Notes under the pieces: model-generated
Databases searched by the model: none
What the model was told of the DNA's origin: nothing
What the model saw: only the letters and a program-made list of their open reading frames with translations
Assembly (NCBI RefSeq): GCF_037137075.1
Contig: NZ_JBBBNV010000012.1
Location: 62,001-126,000, forward strand
Direction: 5' to 3'
DNA: 64,000 nt
From: JBBBNV01 sp037137075
Lineage (GTDB): Bacteria; Bacillota; Bacilli; Paenibacillales; NBRC-103111
Made by a program: the position numbers and the translations under genes
Part shown: one piece after another, positions 26,601 to 33,535 of the stretch
How positions within the stretch are numbered: the first letter of the stretch is position 1
How the letters are laid out: the number at the start of each line of letters is the position of its first letter

Positions 26601-26709
26601 GCGGTCGTTCGGACGGCCAGTCCGAATAAATCCAGGCCAGCCGAAAGCTGGTGATGATCAATATAAAGAGAAAGGTTATGGTGAATATCCGCGTTTTTGT
26701 CATACTCAT
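23638..26709 (-). CDS. Hybrid sensor histidine kinase (7TMR-DISM, two kinase modules)
   Basis: 1023 residues from the ATG at 26709. Order: one N-terminal membrane anchor; a jelly-roll 7TMR-DISM extracellular domain (about 45-180, 'LDLRDTSLNRPILLEGEWTF'); seven membrane helices (about 205-410); a HisKA dimerisation domain with 'FLANTSHELRNPLHG'; an HATPase with 'LIHNAVKFT' and 'DTGIGIEPE'; a receiver with 'VVDDDPVN' and Asp in 'VVSDVMMPRMSG', plus 'YVTKPA'; then a LytS-type His-kinase domain ('QAQVQPHFLFNTLNSI') and a second HATPase ('DDGIGMEDHI'). No DNA-binding output domain or partner regulator lies nearby. The start has no ribosome site of its own (see leader). Confidence 0.93.
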   Translation of the reverse strand: MSMTKTRIFTITFLFILIITSFRLAWIYSDWPSERPLAVDGVLDLRDTSLNRPILLEGEWTFYPGRFLLRENPDSPRTGGVSLTLPGSWKGQLADPEQTTGYGSYQLFIQFEAPGEKRLAIAMPSTATSSELYVDGVKLGAAGVPGTTADETDAFEGPYNVVFWTDKSEIEIVIHAANFGNLVQGGLLNSIQFGTENVVMGHKQFSMSMQLLVCVFLLIHVVYALILYIMGARYRALLSLALMMISAALSVLVTDDKLLLAWLKLPYSVSLKLNILSYIWVAALLILCVHQLYPKLQKRPWHMYYGAIVLGVTIVVILLPSTYASIVDLYTIPIMLAGFLYVPVLTLRATLRFDGDAIFLWLVFVSSAINLSWGLMYNFNYGLRSIHFYPVDFIVMFLAFASYWFRLYFRNLQQTAQLASELQKADKQKNDFLANTSHELRNPLHGMINIARSVLEEQAVRPAGRERLELLVRVGKRMSLLLNDLMDLDRLQAKGLRLQPKAIQAQAATAGVIDMMDFMLEGKPLELRNEIPESFPPVLADENRLVQILFNLIHNAVKFTAQGHITIRAAVQEKLAVLEVEDTGIGIEPEAQQRLFEPYEQADSSITALGGGIGLGLSISRQLAELHGGTLEVQSGPGQGSIFRLTLPLASEAAPPAPLPAPGENDWKGAAKQTAAEAASDSESSDAVLEARTIRPRVLVVDDDPVNLRILEGMLPKQRYEVTAVYSGHDAMKLIDEEEWDLVVSDVMMPRMSGYELTQTIRLRFSMSELPVLLLTARSQPEDIAAGFLAGANDYVTKPADSLELQHRVRALTELKLSAGERLRMEAAWLQAQVQPHFLFNTLNSIAALSQIDIGRMRSLLDVFGKYLRASFDFRNSERVVPLMQELSLVKAYLFIEQERFGNRLHVQWEVPDRLLSAPLPPLSIQTLVENAVHHGVLRRIEGGTVHIAAEERSHHIEIRVSDDGIGMEDHILKQVLEDMSGESPGIGLRNTDRRLRQIYGRGLSISSAPCQGTTITFRAGKP

Positions 26710-26711
26710 TT

Positions 26712-26732
26712 TTATTCGACGATCTTCGCCAT
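26712..26732 (-). CDS. Six-codon leader peptide (MAKIVE)
   Basis: GGAGG lies 3 bases before ATG at 26732; the frame MAKIVE ends with TAA two bases before the kinase ATG at 26709. The kinase start has no other ribosome site, so its translation probably depends on ribosomes that finish this peptide and reinitiate. A TTG in the kinase frame at 26742 overlaps the GGAGG and so is unlikely. The leader is an inference from spacing only. Confidence 0.4.
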   Translation of the reverse strand: MAKIVE

Positions 26733-26766
26733 AATCCTCCAAATGGGGCAGCTATTCAGATTAGGA

Positions 26767-26796
26767 TTGACAGGAAAGGACTTCCATTGCTAAAAT
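26767..26796 (+). promoter_or_regulatory. Sigma-A promoter of osmC
   Basis: TTGACA (26767-26772), an 18-base spacer, TAAAAT (26791-26796). The spacer contains GGAA...TTCC symmetry (26773-26785). It lies in the 141-bp gap divergent from the kinase. Confidence 0.72.
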
Positions 26797-26850
26797 TAAA
26801 ACTATTCCTATATAAATAGTATGAATATAACCGATAAAGGAGAGTATACC

Positions 26851-27297
26851 ATGGCATCCGTTCAGACCTTCAAAGCAACAGCGCATTTGCAGGATGGTGT
26901 TAAAGTGAAAACACGTGCGAGACACTTCGAGCTGACAATCGATGAGCCGAAGAGCTTGGGCGGAACAGATACAGGAATGAATCCGGTCGAGGCGTTGTTG
27001 GCCTCACTCGGGGCATGCCAATCTATTGTTGCCCGGGTCTATGCGCCCAAGTTCGGGGTGAAGCTTGACGACTTCCAAGTTGATGTTGAGGGCGATCTTG
27101 ATTTGGACGGTTTTTTTAATCGTTCCGAGGTTCGTCCGGGCTACGCTGAGATCCGTTATTCGTTCCGCATCAAAACCGATTCTCCCAGGGAGAATATCGA
27201 GCAATTTATACAATTTTTGGAGAGTAAGTGCCCGGTCGGGGATACGATCGCCAACCCGGTTGCTCTCAAGTTAGAACAGATCATCATCGAAGGCTAA
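26851..27297 (+). CDS. OsmC/Ohr family protein
   Basis: 148 residues. ATG at 26851 after AAAGGAG; a 10-codon upstream extension lacks a ribosome site. The two redox Cys are in 'LASLGACQSIVARVYA' (about 53) and 'ESKCPVGDTIANP' (about 127), the pattern of the OsmC family, thiol peroxidases that reduce organic hydroperoxides. The spacing of the Cys and the 'GGTDTGMNPVEALLASLGAC' segment fit the YhfA/OsmC-like branch more than Ohr. Monocistronic with a terminator. Confidence 0.92.
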   Translation: MASVQTFKATAHLQDGVKVKTRARHFELTIDEPKSLGGTDTGMNPVEALLASLGACQSIVARVYAPKFGVKLDDFQVDVEGDLDLDGFFNRSEVRPGYAEIRYSFRIKTDSPRENIEQFIQFLESKCPVGDTIANPVALKLEQIIIEG

Positions 27298-27375
27298 CGC
27301 TTGGCGGTTCCCGGATAAGGAAAGCGAAGGAAACGGGACAGTCAGAACGGGCCGCGGCGGGAGAAGCAGCACAAG

Positions 27376-27434
27376 TCCCCTTTATGCAGAAACCTACCGG
27401 ATTGAACGGGATGTCTCTGATAAAGGGGTTTTTC
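27376..27434 (+). terminator. Terminator after osmC
   Basis: CCCCTTTAT pairs with ATAAAGGGG across a 35-base loop and is followed by TTTTT. Position is 80 bp after the stop. Confidence 0.72.
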
Positions 27435-27544
27435 ATGGGCTTAGACGCGTTTCATCGGGCGCCAGGGTCGCCGTCATTCGTCTGCCGTTCTCGCAAGGAC
27501 GGTTTTCAGACGGCTGATCTTCAGATAGGACCGGAGCCAGCTGG

Positions 27545-28027
27545 GTGATCGCCCGCCTGCCTTCTCCGGCCGAAACCGAGACGCAGACGCTGAACGTGTC
27601 CTGGACGGCGAAGGATAAAAACGATACGTCTCCGCAGGTCTACATAAACGGCAAAGAGTATTCCAGCTGGCAGACGAGCGCGGCGCTTACGCTGGAGCAG
27701 GGGGAGAACCATCTGGAGTTCAAAACGGTCAATTCCAGCGGCAAGCAAACCGTTATTGCGAAGACCGTCTACTTCAACCCGCCCGCGTCGAAGCTGACTC
27801 CGGGCTACGTGCCGACAACAACATCGGCCTCGACTATAACGCTGACATGGACGGTAAGTGATAAGAACGATACATCGCCTAGCGTGTATATCAACGACGA
27901 GCTGCAAAGCTCGTGGCAGTCGTCCAAATCGATCAGCTTGACGAAGGGCGCAAACCAAATCACATTTCTGGCGACGAACAAATACGGGAAACAAACCACA
28001 GTCACGGATGTCGTGTGCAAAAACTAA
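27545..28027 (+). pseudogene. C-terminal fragment with two Ig-like repeats
   Basis: An open frame of 160 residues starting with GTG at 27545; no good ribosome site and no signal peptide, although the content is plainly extracellular. Two repeats of about 65 residues: 'VSWTAKDKNDTSPQVYING' with 'SSWQTSAALTLEQGENHLEF', then 'LTWTVSDKNDTSPSVYIND' with 'SSWQSSKSISLTKGANQITF'. The frame closes with a TGA upstream at 27515. This looks like the tail of a large surface protein whose front is lost. A short intact protein cannot be excluded. Confidence 0.62.
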
Positions 28028-28101
28028 ACCGGGGCTTTGCGTAGCCGCACCGCTTCGTGCGCTGCAACGGACCTCGATTCATAGGCAGTTTTGTTGAAAA
28101 G

Positions 28102-28146
28102 CAAGGCAAAGGCCGGACTCCCTTCGGGGGACCGGCCTTTGCCTTG
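28102..28146. repeat. Strong GC-rich hairpin
   Basis: CAAGGCAAAGGCCGG...CCGGCCTTTGCCTTG with a short CTCCCTTCGGGGG core is a near-perfect stem of about 20 bp without a T-run. It may be a terminator or a structured element in the 333-bp gap 28028-28360, which is otherwise empty of genes on either strand. Confidence 0.65.
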
Positions 28147-28360
28147 GCATTCGCTTCGTATCATTTGCGCCCGGAAGCAGGGTGCGCGTGGGGTCGGACC
28201 GACCGCCACGCCGTGCTGCAACGCGAGGCGTGGGATTCGCGCGCGTTGGAAGCGGCCGCGTGACAAACGACATATCCGGTGCGGCCGAATCATAGCTTGT
28301 AGGTAGGCAACGAGGCTAATCCGGTGACGAATCCTCTCGTACCTGGGCAAGCGTGTGCCC

Positions 28361-28957
28361 TTATGGCTGGACGAAGAGAGTATCCAGGTGGTAGGAGACC
28401 GTCTGCATCAGATCATCTGTACGGAACAGATCGGGGTAGGTCGTGCAGTGGACCACAAGGCCATCGATAAGAGCGTGAAGCCGCCGGGTTTCCTGCTCCG
28501 GGTCAATACCGGGCTTCAGCAGGCCTTGGAGAATCAGCGAATCGATGGTTTGCCGCAAGCCGTGGTAGATTTGCTCGTGGACCTCCTGGCTTAACGCCCG
28601 TATCGTGTCATCGGACACGGCCTTTCCGGCGAACGCCAGCCACACTTCGCATTCCGCGATTCGCTCTTCATCCAGCGGCGCGATTTGGGCGATGGCTTGC
28701 TCCAAATCTTGACGGGGGTGCCCGGTGAACGGCAGGCTTCTAATCCGCGCATGGACCCGGCTGGAGATAAGCCGCATGGCAAAGGCCAGCAGCTCCTCCT
28801 GTGAATCGAAATAATGCCGCAGCGCCCCGAGGGATATTCCCATCTCTTCTGCAATGCGGCGCACGGATACACCGTCAAGCCCTTCCCGGCGAATGACCTG
28901 CCAGGTGGCCTCCGCAATTTGTTCTTTTCGCTTCGCATGATCGACAATTTTTGGCAT
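28361..28957 (-). CDS. TetR family regulator (PksA/BetI-like)
   Basis: 198 residues. The helix-turn-helix is at 24-48 ('LDGVSVRRIAEEMGISLGA' then 'LRHYFDSQEELLA'), and the opening 'MPKIVDHAKRKEQIAEATW' matches Bacillus PksA. The C-terminal ligand domain is of the BetI-type, with 'EERIAECEVWLAFAG'. The ATG at 28957 has no ribosome site but lies 6 bases after TATAAT, so the mRNA may be leaderless. Two operator-like sites lie in the gap to the divergent membrane gene, which it probably represses together with itself. Confidence 0.92.
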   Translation of the reverse strand: MPKIVDHAKRKEQIAEATWQVIRREGLDGVSVRRIAEEMGISLGALRHYFDSQEELLAFAMRLISSRVHARIRSLPFTGHPRQDLEQAIAQIAPLDEERIAECEVWLAFAGKAVSDDTIRALSQEVHEQIYHGLRQTIDSLILQGLLKPGIDPEQETRRLHALIDGLVVHCTTYPDLFRTDDLMQTVSYHLDTLFVQP

Positions 28958-28963
28958 GTTTTT

Positions 28964-29030
28964 ATTATAACACAGTTGTATTTTAAAAAGAATCCGTTAT
29001 AATAAAGCTAGCTTTTTTAATACAATTGTT
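28964..29030. promoter_or_regulatory. Divergent promoters with two TetR-type operators
   Basis: Site 1 is ACAGTTGTATT (28972-28982) and site 2 AATACAATTGT (29019-29029), an inverted pair; each also has an internal palindrome (ACANTTGT). The plus-strand TATAAT is at 28998-29003 and the minus-strand TATAAT at 28964-28969. Site 1 overlaps both -35 regions and site 2 covers the plus-strand transcription start, so a bound repressor would silence both genes. Confidence 0.7.
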
Positions 29031-29050
29031 CTAAAAAAGGAGTGGGGAGC

Positions 29051-29599
29051 ATGATTCCCATAATTATCGCCTGCGAAATCGGGTTCTGGGTATTCGTATT
29101 GGCGGGACTGGTGTGCCGATATATTTTCCGGCTTCCGAAGACGGGGATGGCGCTGTTCTTCTGCACGCCGGTCATCGATGTGGTTCTGCTGATCGTGACG
29201 GTCCTGCATTTGCGCAGCGGGGCGGAGGCAACCTATGCTCATGGCCTGGCCGCCGTTTATATCGGGGTTTCGCTGGTATTCGGGCATGCGATGATTAAAG
29301 GCGCCGATGTCCGCTTTGCGCACCGGTTCGCCGGAGGACCGCCGCCGCAAAAAACCGCCGTCTACGGCAAAGAGCACGCCAGCCGGGAACGAAGAAGCTG
29401 GTTCCGTCATTTCGCGGCGTGGGCCGTCGGGTGTACCTTGCTGTACGGCATGATTCTGATGGTGAATGCAGCGGATCGCACCGAGGAGGTGAAACAGGTT
29501 ATTCAGCTGTGGTCGATTATCGTAGCTGTCGATTTTGCAATAAGCTTCAGTTACACGTTATGGCCCCGTAAGTATAAGCGCCCACAGGATGCACTGTAA
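29051..29599 (+). CDS. Membrane protein, YmcC-like
   Basis: 182 residues. ATG at 29051 after AAAAAGGAG. Four to six membrane helices; N-terminus 'IIIACEIGFWVFVLAGLVCR', a conserved-looking 'YAHGLAAVYIGVSLVFGHAM' and a basic cytoplasmic loop ('GPPPQKTAVYGKEHA'), ending 'SFSYTLWPRKY'. It resembles B. subtilis YmcC. Divergently placed against a TetR regulator and thus likely inducible by its ligand. Substrate, if any, unknown. Confidence 0.7.
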   Translation: MIPIIIACEIGFWVFVLAGLVCRYIFRLPKTGMALFFCTPVIDVVLLIVTVLHLRSGAEATYAHGLAAVYIGVSLVFGHAMIKGADVRFAHRFAGGPPPQKTAVYGKEHASRERRSWFRHFAAWAVGCTLLYGMILMVNAADRTEEVKQVIQLWSIIVAVDFAISFSYTLWPRKYKRPQDAL

Positions 29600-29622
29600 G
29601 CCGGAAGCTTGAGGGCGTCCCG

Positions 29623-30252
29623 TTATTGCGATAAGGCCTCTTCCGTAATTTGCTTGATGTTAATCGGGGACATCGATTCCTCATTGACCATGTCCGGCAG
29701 GATGTGCGTCAGGAAATAATCTACGCAGTGCAGCCGAATCTGCTTGATTTTGATTAAGGCGTTGCGGTACATCACGACAAATTCCTTCTCCGTGTTCCCG
29801 CGCTGCAGCTCGGCAAACGCTTCGTATACCTGGTCCATTTTATCGGCGACCTCCAGAATGAGCCCTTCGACGGAGTTGTCCTTGCCTTCGCGGAGCTGCC
29901 TGCGGAAGATGCTTTTGAACTCCTCCGGGATGTGCTCGTTGATGAAATGATCCACCATGCCTTCTTCCACCTGCTGGATCAGAAGCCTTAGCTCCGGAGA
30001 AGAGTGCTTCACTGGTGTTTTGATGTCCCCGATGAAGATTTCCCCGTAATCGTGGCTGCTTGTAATCTCATAGAGCTTCTTCCAATTAACCGGTACCCCG
30101 TGCATTTCTTCGATATCGGCCAAGGTTTTGGCATACTGCACCACTTTCCAGGAATGGGCCGACACGCTGTGCTCTTCAAATTTGAATTTGCCAGGGCAGC
30201 GTATGATGCGTTCCAGCTCGTTCAGCGACCGAAAATACGTATGAATTCCCAT
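29623..30252 (-). CDS. HD-domain phosphohydrolase, YfbR-like
   Basis: 209 residues. ATG at 30252 after AAAGGATGACG. HD signature: 'SVSAHSWKVV' supplies the first His, 'SSHDYGEIFIGDI' the His-Asp and the Glu ligand, and 'LILEVADKMDQVYEA' the last Asp. These metal-dependent enzymes dephosphorylate 5'-deoxynucleotides (YfbR). Cytoplasmic. Monocistronic. Confidence 0.85.
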   Translation of the reverse strand: MGIHTYFRSLNELERIIRCPGKFKFEEHSVSAHSWKVVQYAKTLADIEEMHGVPVNWKKLYEITSSHDYGEIFIGDIKTPVKHSSPELRLLIQQVEEGMVDHFINEHIPEEFKSIFRRQLREGKDNSVEGLILEVADKMDQVYEAFAELQRGNTEKEFVVMYRNALIKIKQIRLHCVDYFLTHILPDMVNEESMSPINIKQITEEALSQ

Positions 30253-30606
30253 AAGCGTCATCCTTTGGTTAAGGTAGTGTGGCGAACAAGCCAAGTATAT
30301 CATGCCACTGTTAAGGGGGGATTAACGCTGCATCAAGGGAATATCAGCGCCGCGTGCCGCAAATTGCAGACCGCGGAGGTTAGGCTCAAGCGAATAAGAA
30401 GGCTGGGCGGGTGGAGCTTACTCTACTCGTTCTGCGTGAAGGTCTTCATAGCGCCATGCGGCAAAATCACGCCGATTTGCTTCCGACATCGGCTTGCGGC
30501 GGCAAGTGGATGTCGTAGCGGTAGGCCTGCTCCAGTCCTCCTGCCCTCCATTTCAATTTACGGTGCTGCAGTACGCAATTGGCAGAATCTCGCAGCAGGG
30601 CACGGG
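30253..30606. other. Gap without a recognised gene
   Basis: Between the HD protein and the organosulfur cluster. A minus-strand stretch near 30450-30560 reads as coding-like ('EQAYRYDIHLPPQADVG') but has no start or ribosome site and is interrupted; it may be a remnant of a cluster gene lost from the operon's 3' end. No terminator stands out. Confidence 0.4.
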
Positions 30607-31371
30607 TTATCCCCGGTAGTTATCCTGCCAGCGCAGCAGCCTGCGCTCCAGCAGGCGCACCACTGAATCGGCCAGCTTGCCGACCGCCGCGAAGACGAAG
30701 ATGCCGACAAATACGGCTCCGGTCCGAACATAGGAGCGCGCGTCTTGAATCAGGAAGCCGACGCCGCTGTCCGCTCCCATCAGCTCCGCCACTACCAGGC
30801 ACAGCCAGGAGATGCTGAGCGACAGCCGGAGGCCCAGCAGCACATTCGGCAGGGCTGCAGGGAGCATCAGCTTGGTCGCCTGCTTGAACCAGCTGAACTC
30901 CAGCACGCGCGCCACATCGTACAGCTTTTTGTCCACATTGCGTACCCCGAGAAACGTATTGACGTATAACGGGAAGAAGGCCCCCATCGCAATCAGCAGC
31001 ACCTTGGACAGCTCGCCGAAGCCGAACCACAGGATGAACAAGGGCGTAATAGAAAGCAAGGGCACGGTCCGCAGCATTTGCACAGACGGATCAACCAGTT
31101 CCTCGGCATGTACAGACATGCCGACCAGCAGGCCGACCAGCAGCCCCAGTGTGCCGCCAAGCAGAAAACCGAGGGCGGCGCGTACGATGCTGATGCGGAT
31201 GTGAAAGTACAATTCCCCCGATACGATCATGCCGTACAAGTCCCCGAAGATCGAGCTGGGCGCCGGAAACAGCTTAGGATCGGCAGCTCCCGAGAGGGAG
31301 GCCCACTGCCAGACGAGCAGCACGAGGATGGGGATGATGGATCCTTTCCACCATTTTCGCGATATTTTCAT
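30607..31371 (-). CDS. ssuC: ABC transporter permease, aliphatic sulfonate type
   Basis: 254 residues. ATG at 31371 with AAAGGAG 6 bases upstream. Six membrane helices and the ATPase-contact loop near 'LPAALPNVLLGLRLSLSISW', typical of the TauC/SsuC permease family. Last gene of the operon that also has the ATPase (31410), two monooxygenases and the binding protein. Imports organosulfonates under sulfur limitation. Confidence 0.9.
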   Translation of the reverse strand: MKISRKWWKGSIIPILVLLVWQWASLSGAADPKLFPAPSSIFGDLYGMIVSGELYFHIRISIVRAALGFLLGGTLGLLVGLLVGMSVHAEELVDPSVQMLRTVPLLSITPLFILWFGFGELSKVLLIAMGAFFPLYVNTFLGVRNVDKKLYDVARVLEFSWFKQATKLMLPAALPNVLLGLRLSLSISWLCLVVAELMGADSGVGFLIQDARSYVRTGAVFVGIFVFAAVGKLADSVVRLLERRLLRWQDNYRG

Positions 31372-31409
31372 AAGATCTCCTTTATCATGCACGTCATCGG
31401 TGTCATGCT

Positions 31410-32189
31410 TTAAATCGTCCAGCCTTCATCCGTATCTCCAGGCTGCTCCAGCACCCGCTGCACCTGCGCCCGCAGCTGCTGGAAGCCTGCTCCATACCGT
31501 GTGCGCGGGTAGGGCAGATCATTGGAGAGGACCTGCTTCACCCGTCCCGGACGGGCGTCCATGACGACGATTTTCTCTGCTAAGAAGACGGCCTCGTCCA
31601 AATCGTGGGTAACCAGCAGCATGGTGGTCCGGTTTGTGCGCCAAATATCGAGCAGCGCTTCCTGCATATGCGCCCGCGTGAACGCGTCGAGCGCGCCGAA
31701 TGGCTCGTCCAGCAGAAGCACCTGCGGGCTCTGCATCAGCGCCCGGGCGATGGCGACCCGCTGGGACATGCCTCCGGACAGCTCCTTGGGATACGCCCGT
31801 TCAAACCCGTTCAAGCGAACCAGCCCGATCATTTCGTCCACCCTCTGGCGGATCTCCGCGCTGCGCAGCGATTGGTCCGCTGCGATGTTCTCCTCGACCG
31901 TCAGCCACGGGAACAGCCGATGCTCTTGAAAAATAAACCCTTTCTTACGGCTCGGCCCGCCGGCATCCGTCCCGTCCAGCAGCACTGTGCCTTCATAATC
32001 CGAGTCCAGCCCGGCAATGATTTTGAGCAGGGTGCTTTTGCCGCAGCCGCTAGGGCCGATGATGGTCACAAGCTGGCCGGGGCTGATGCCCAGGTGAATA
32101 TCGGCCAGCACATGGTTGATGTCGGCAGCGCGGAAGCTTTTGCTCACCCCGATAAGCTCCAGCCGGCCTGTGGCTGTAACGGCGCTCAT
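31410..32189 (-). CDS. ssuB: ABC transporter ATP-binding protein, aliphatic sulfonate type
   Basis: 259 residues. Walker A 'IGPSGCGKSTLLK' (about 44-56), Q-loop 'GFIFQEHRLFPWLTVEEN', signature 'ELSGGMSQRVAIARAL', Walker B 'VLLLDEPFGALDAF', and the His switch 'LLVTHDLDEAVFLA'. Matches the SsuB/TauB/NrtD branch. Starts inside the preceding monooxygenase stop (4-bp overlap), so is translationally coupled to it. Confidence 0.93.
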   Translation of the reverse strand: MSAVTATGRLELIGVSKSFRAADINHVLADIHLGISPGQLVTIIGPSGCGKSTLLKIIAGLDSDYEGTVLLDGTDAGGPSRKKGFIFQEHRLFPWLTVEENIAADQSLRSAEIRQRVDEMIGLVRLNGFERAYPKELSGGMSQRVAIARALMQSPQVLLLDEPFGALDAFTRAHMQEALLDIWRTNRTTMLLVTHDLDEAVFLAEKIVVMDARPGRVKQVLSNDLPYPRTRYGAGFQQLRAQVQRVLEQPGDTDEGWTI

Positions 32190-33535
32190 GCTTCACCTTC
32201 GCCTGCCGCCTGAGCATAACGGCTGGCCGGCCGGGGGAGGCCCAGATTTTCCCGCAATGTGCGGCCCTCATATTCGGTGCGGAACAACCCGCGCTGCCGC
32301 AGCAGCGGAATGACCTTGTCCACGAATTCGTCCAATCCGCCCGGCATAAAGGGCGGCATAATGTTGAAGCCGTCCGCGGCTTCCTCGTTCAGCCACTGCT
32401 CCATGCGATCCGCAATCTGCTCCGGCGTGCCGATGACGGTCAGATGCCCGCGTGCTGAGGCGAAGCGCAGGTACACCTCGCGGACGGTCAGACCTTCTCG
32501 TCTGGCCGTGTCCATAACGAGCTGGAAGCGGCTGCGGGTGCCGTGAGCATCCTGCAGCTCCGGGAACGGCTCGTCATCCGCATAGCCGGACAGGTCGATG
32601 TTGTCGAACACGCCGCCGAGCAGTGCGGTTCCGATTCCGCGGTCCACCAGTCCTTGAAGCTGCTGGAAGCGGGCTTCCGCCTCCTCGGGTGTGTGCCCAA
32701 TGATTGGGAACAGGCCGGGCAAAATTTTGATATCGTCGGCCGAACGGCCGTGTGTCTGGGCCAGTTGCTTTACTTGCTTGTAGAATTGCTTGGCCTGCGC
32801 AAGATCGTTCTGCACCGTGAACACAATCTCGGCATGCTTGGCGGCAAATTGCTGCCCTGTGCCGGAGGAGCCGGCCTGAATGATCACCGGACGCCCTTGA
32901 ATCGGCCGGGCGACATTCAGCGGACCTCGAACCGAGAAGAACGTTCCTTGGTGGTTCAAGACGTGCACCTTCTCCGCATCGAAGTAGCGCCCGCTTTCCT
33001 TGTCCGCCAGAACCGCATCCTCCTCCCAGCTGTCCCACAAGCCCGCAGCTACCTGTACGAATTCGTCGGCGCGGTCATAGCGCAGATCATGCTCCGGAAT
33101 TTCCTGCTGCCCAAAGTTACGGGCTTCGTCATGCAGGGCCGAGGTGACGACGTTCCAAGCCGCCCGCCCGCCGCTAATGTGATCCAGGGAGGCGAACTTG
33201 CGCGCTGCATGATACGGCTCGTTAAAGGTAGTGGACAAGGTAGCGGCCAGGCCGATATGCTCGGTGACGGCGGCGAGGTTCGCCAGCAGCGTCAGCGGCT
33301 CCAGCTTGCCGTAACGATCCGTCAGCGCGGACTTGAAGGGCAGAGGGACAGCCAGATCATCCGCCAGGAAAATCAGATCGAACGTTCCCCGTTCGGCCGT
33401 CCGGGCCAGCTGCTGGTAATAACGGACGTTGTGGCTTTGTCCTGTTGCTGCTTCGGGGTGTCTCCATGCGGCCGCATGGTGGCCTGCGCTTTGAATGAAC
33501 AGCCCCAGCTTCAATTGTTTCCCTGCCGTGCTCAT
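32186..33535 (-). CDS. FMN-dependent monooxygenase, NtaA/SnaA/DszA type (1)
   Basis: 449 residues. Start at 33535, overlapping the preceding stop (ATGA); the frame stays open upstream over the other gene. TIM-barrel luciferase-like enzyme. 'AGHHAAAWRHPEA' begins the active site, 'SLDHISGGRAAWNVVTS' is highly conserved, and 'RPVIIQAGSSGTGQQFAAKH' binds FMN phosphate. These enzymes use FMNH2 from a separate reductase to oxygenate and cleave organosulfur or chelator substrates. No reductase gene is in the window. Confidence 0.92.
   Translation of the reverse strand: MSTAGKQLKLGLFIQSAGHHAAAWRHPEAATGQSHNVRYYQQLARTAERGTFDLIFLADDLAVPLPFKSALTDRYGKLEPLTLLANLAAVTEHIGLAATLSTTFNEPYHAARKFASLDHISGGRAAWNVVTSALHDEARNFGQQEIPEHDLRYDRADEFVQVAAGLWDSWEEDAVLADKESGRYFDAEKVHVLNHQGTFFSVRGPLNVARPIQGRPVIIQAGSSGTGQQFAAKHAEIVFTVQNDLAQAKQFYKQVKQLAQTHGRSADDIKILPGLFPIIGHTPEEAEARFQQLQGLVDRGIGTALLGGVFDNIDLSGYADDEPFPELQDAHGTRSRFQLVMDTARREGLTVREVYLRFASARGHLTVIGTPEQIADRMEQWLNEEAADGFNIMPPFMPGGLDEFVDKVIPLLRQRGLFRTEYEGRTLRENLGLPRPASRYAQAAGEGEA

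Noticed and set aside
28320..28370. Minus-strand GTACGAGAGGA, as in the 23S rRNA sarcin-ricin loop
   Set aside because: Flanking bases do not match rRNA on either side; an 11-base chance match.
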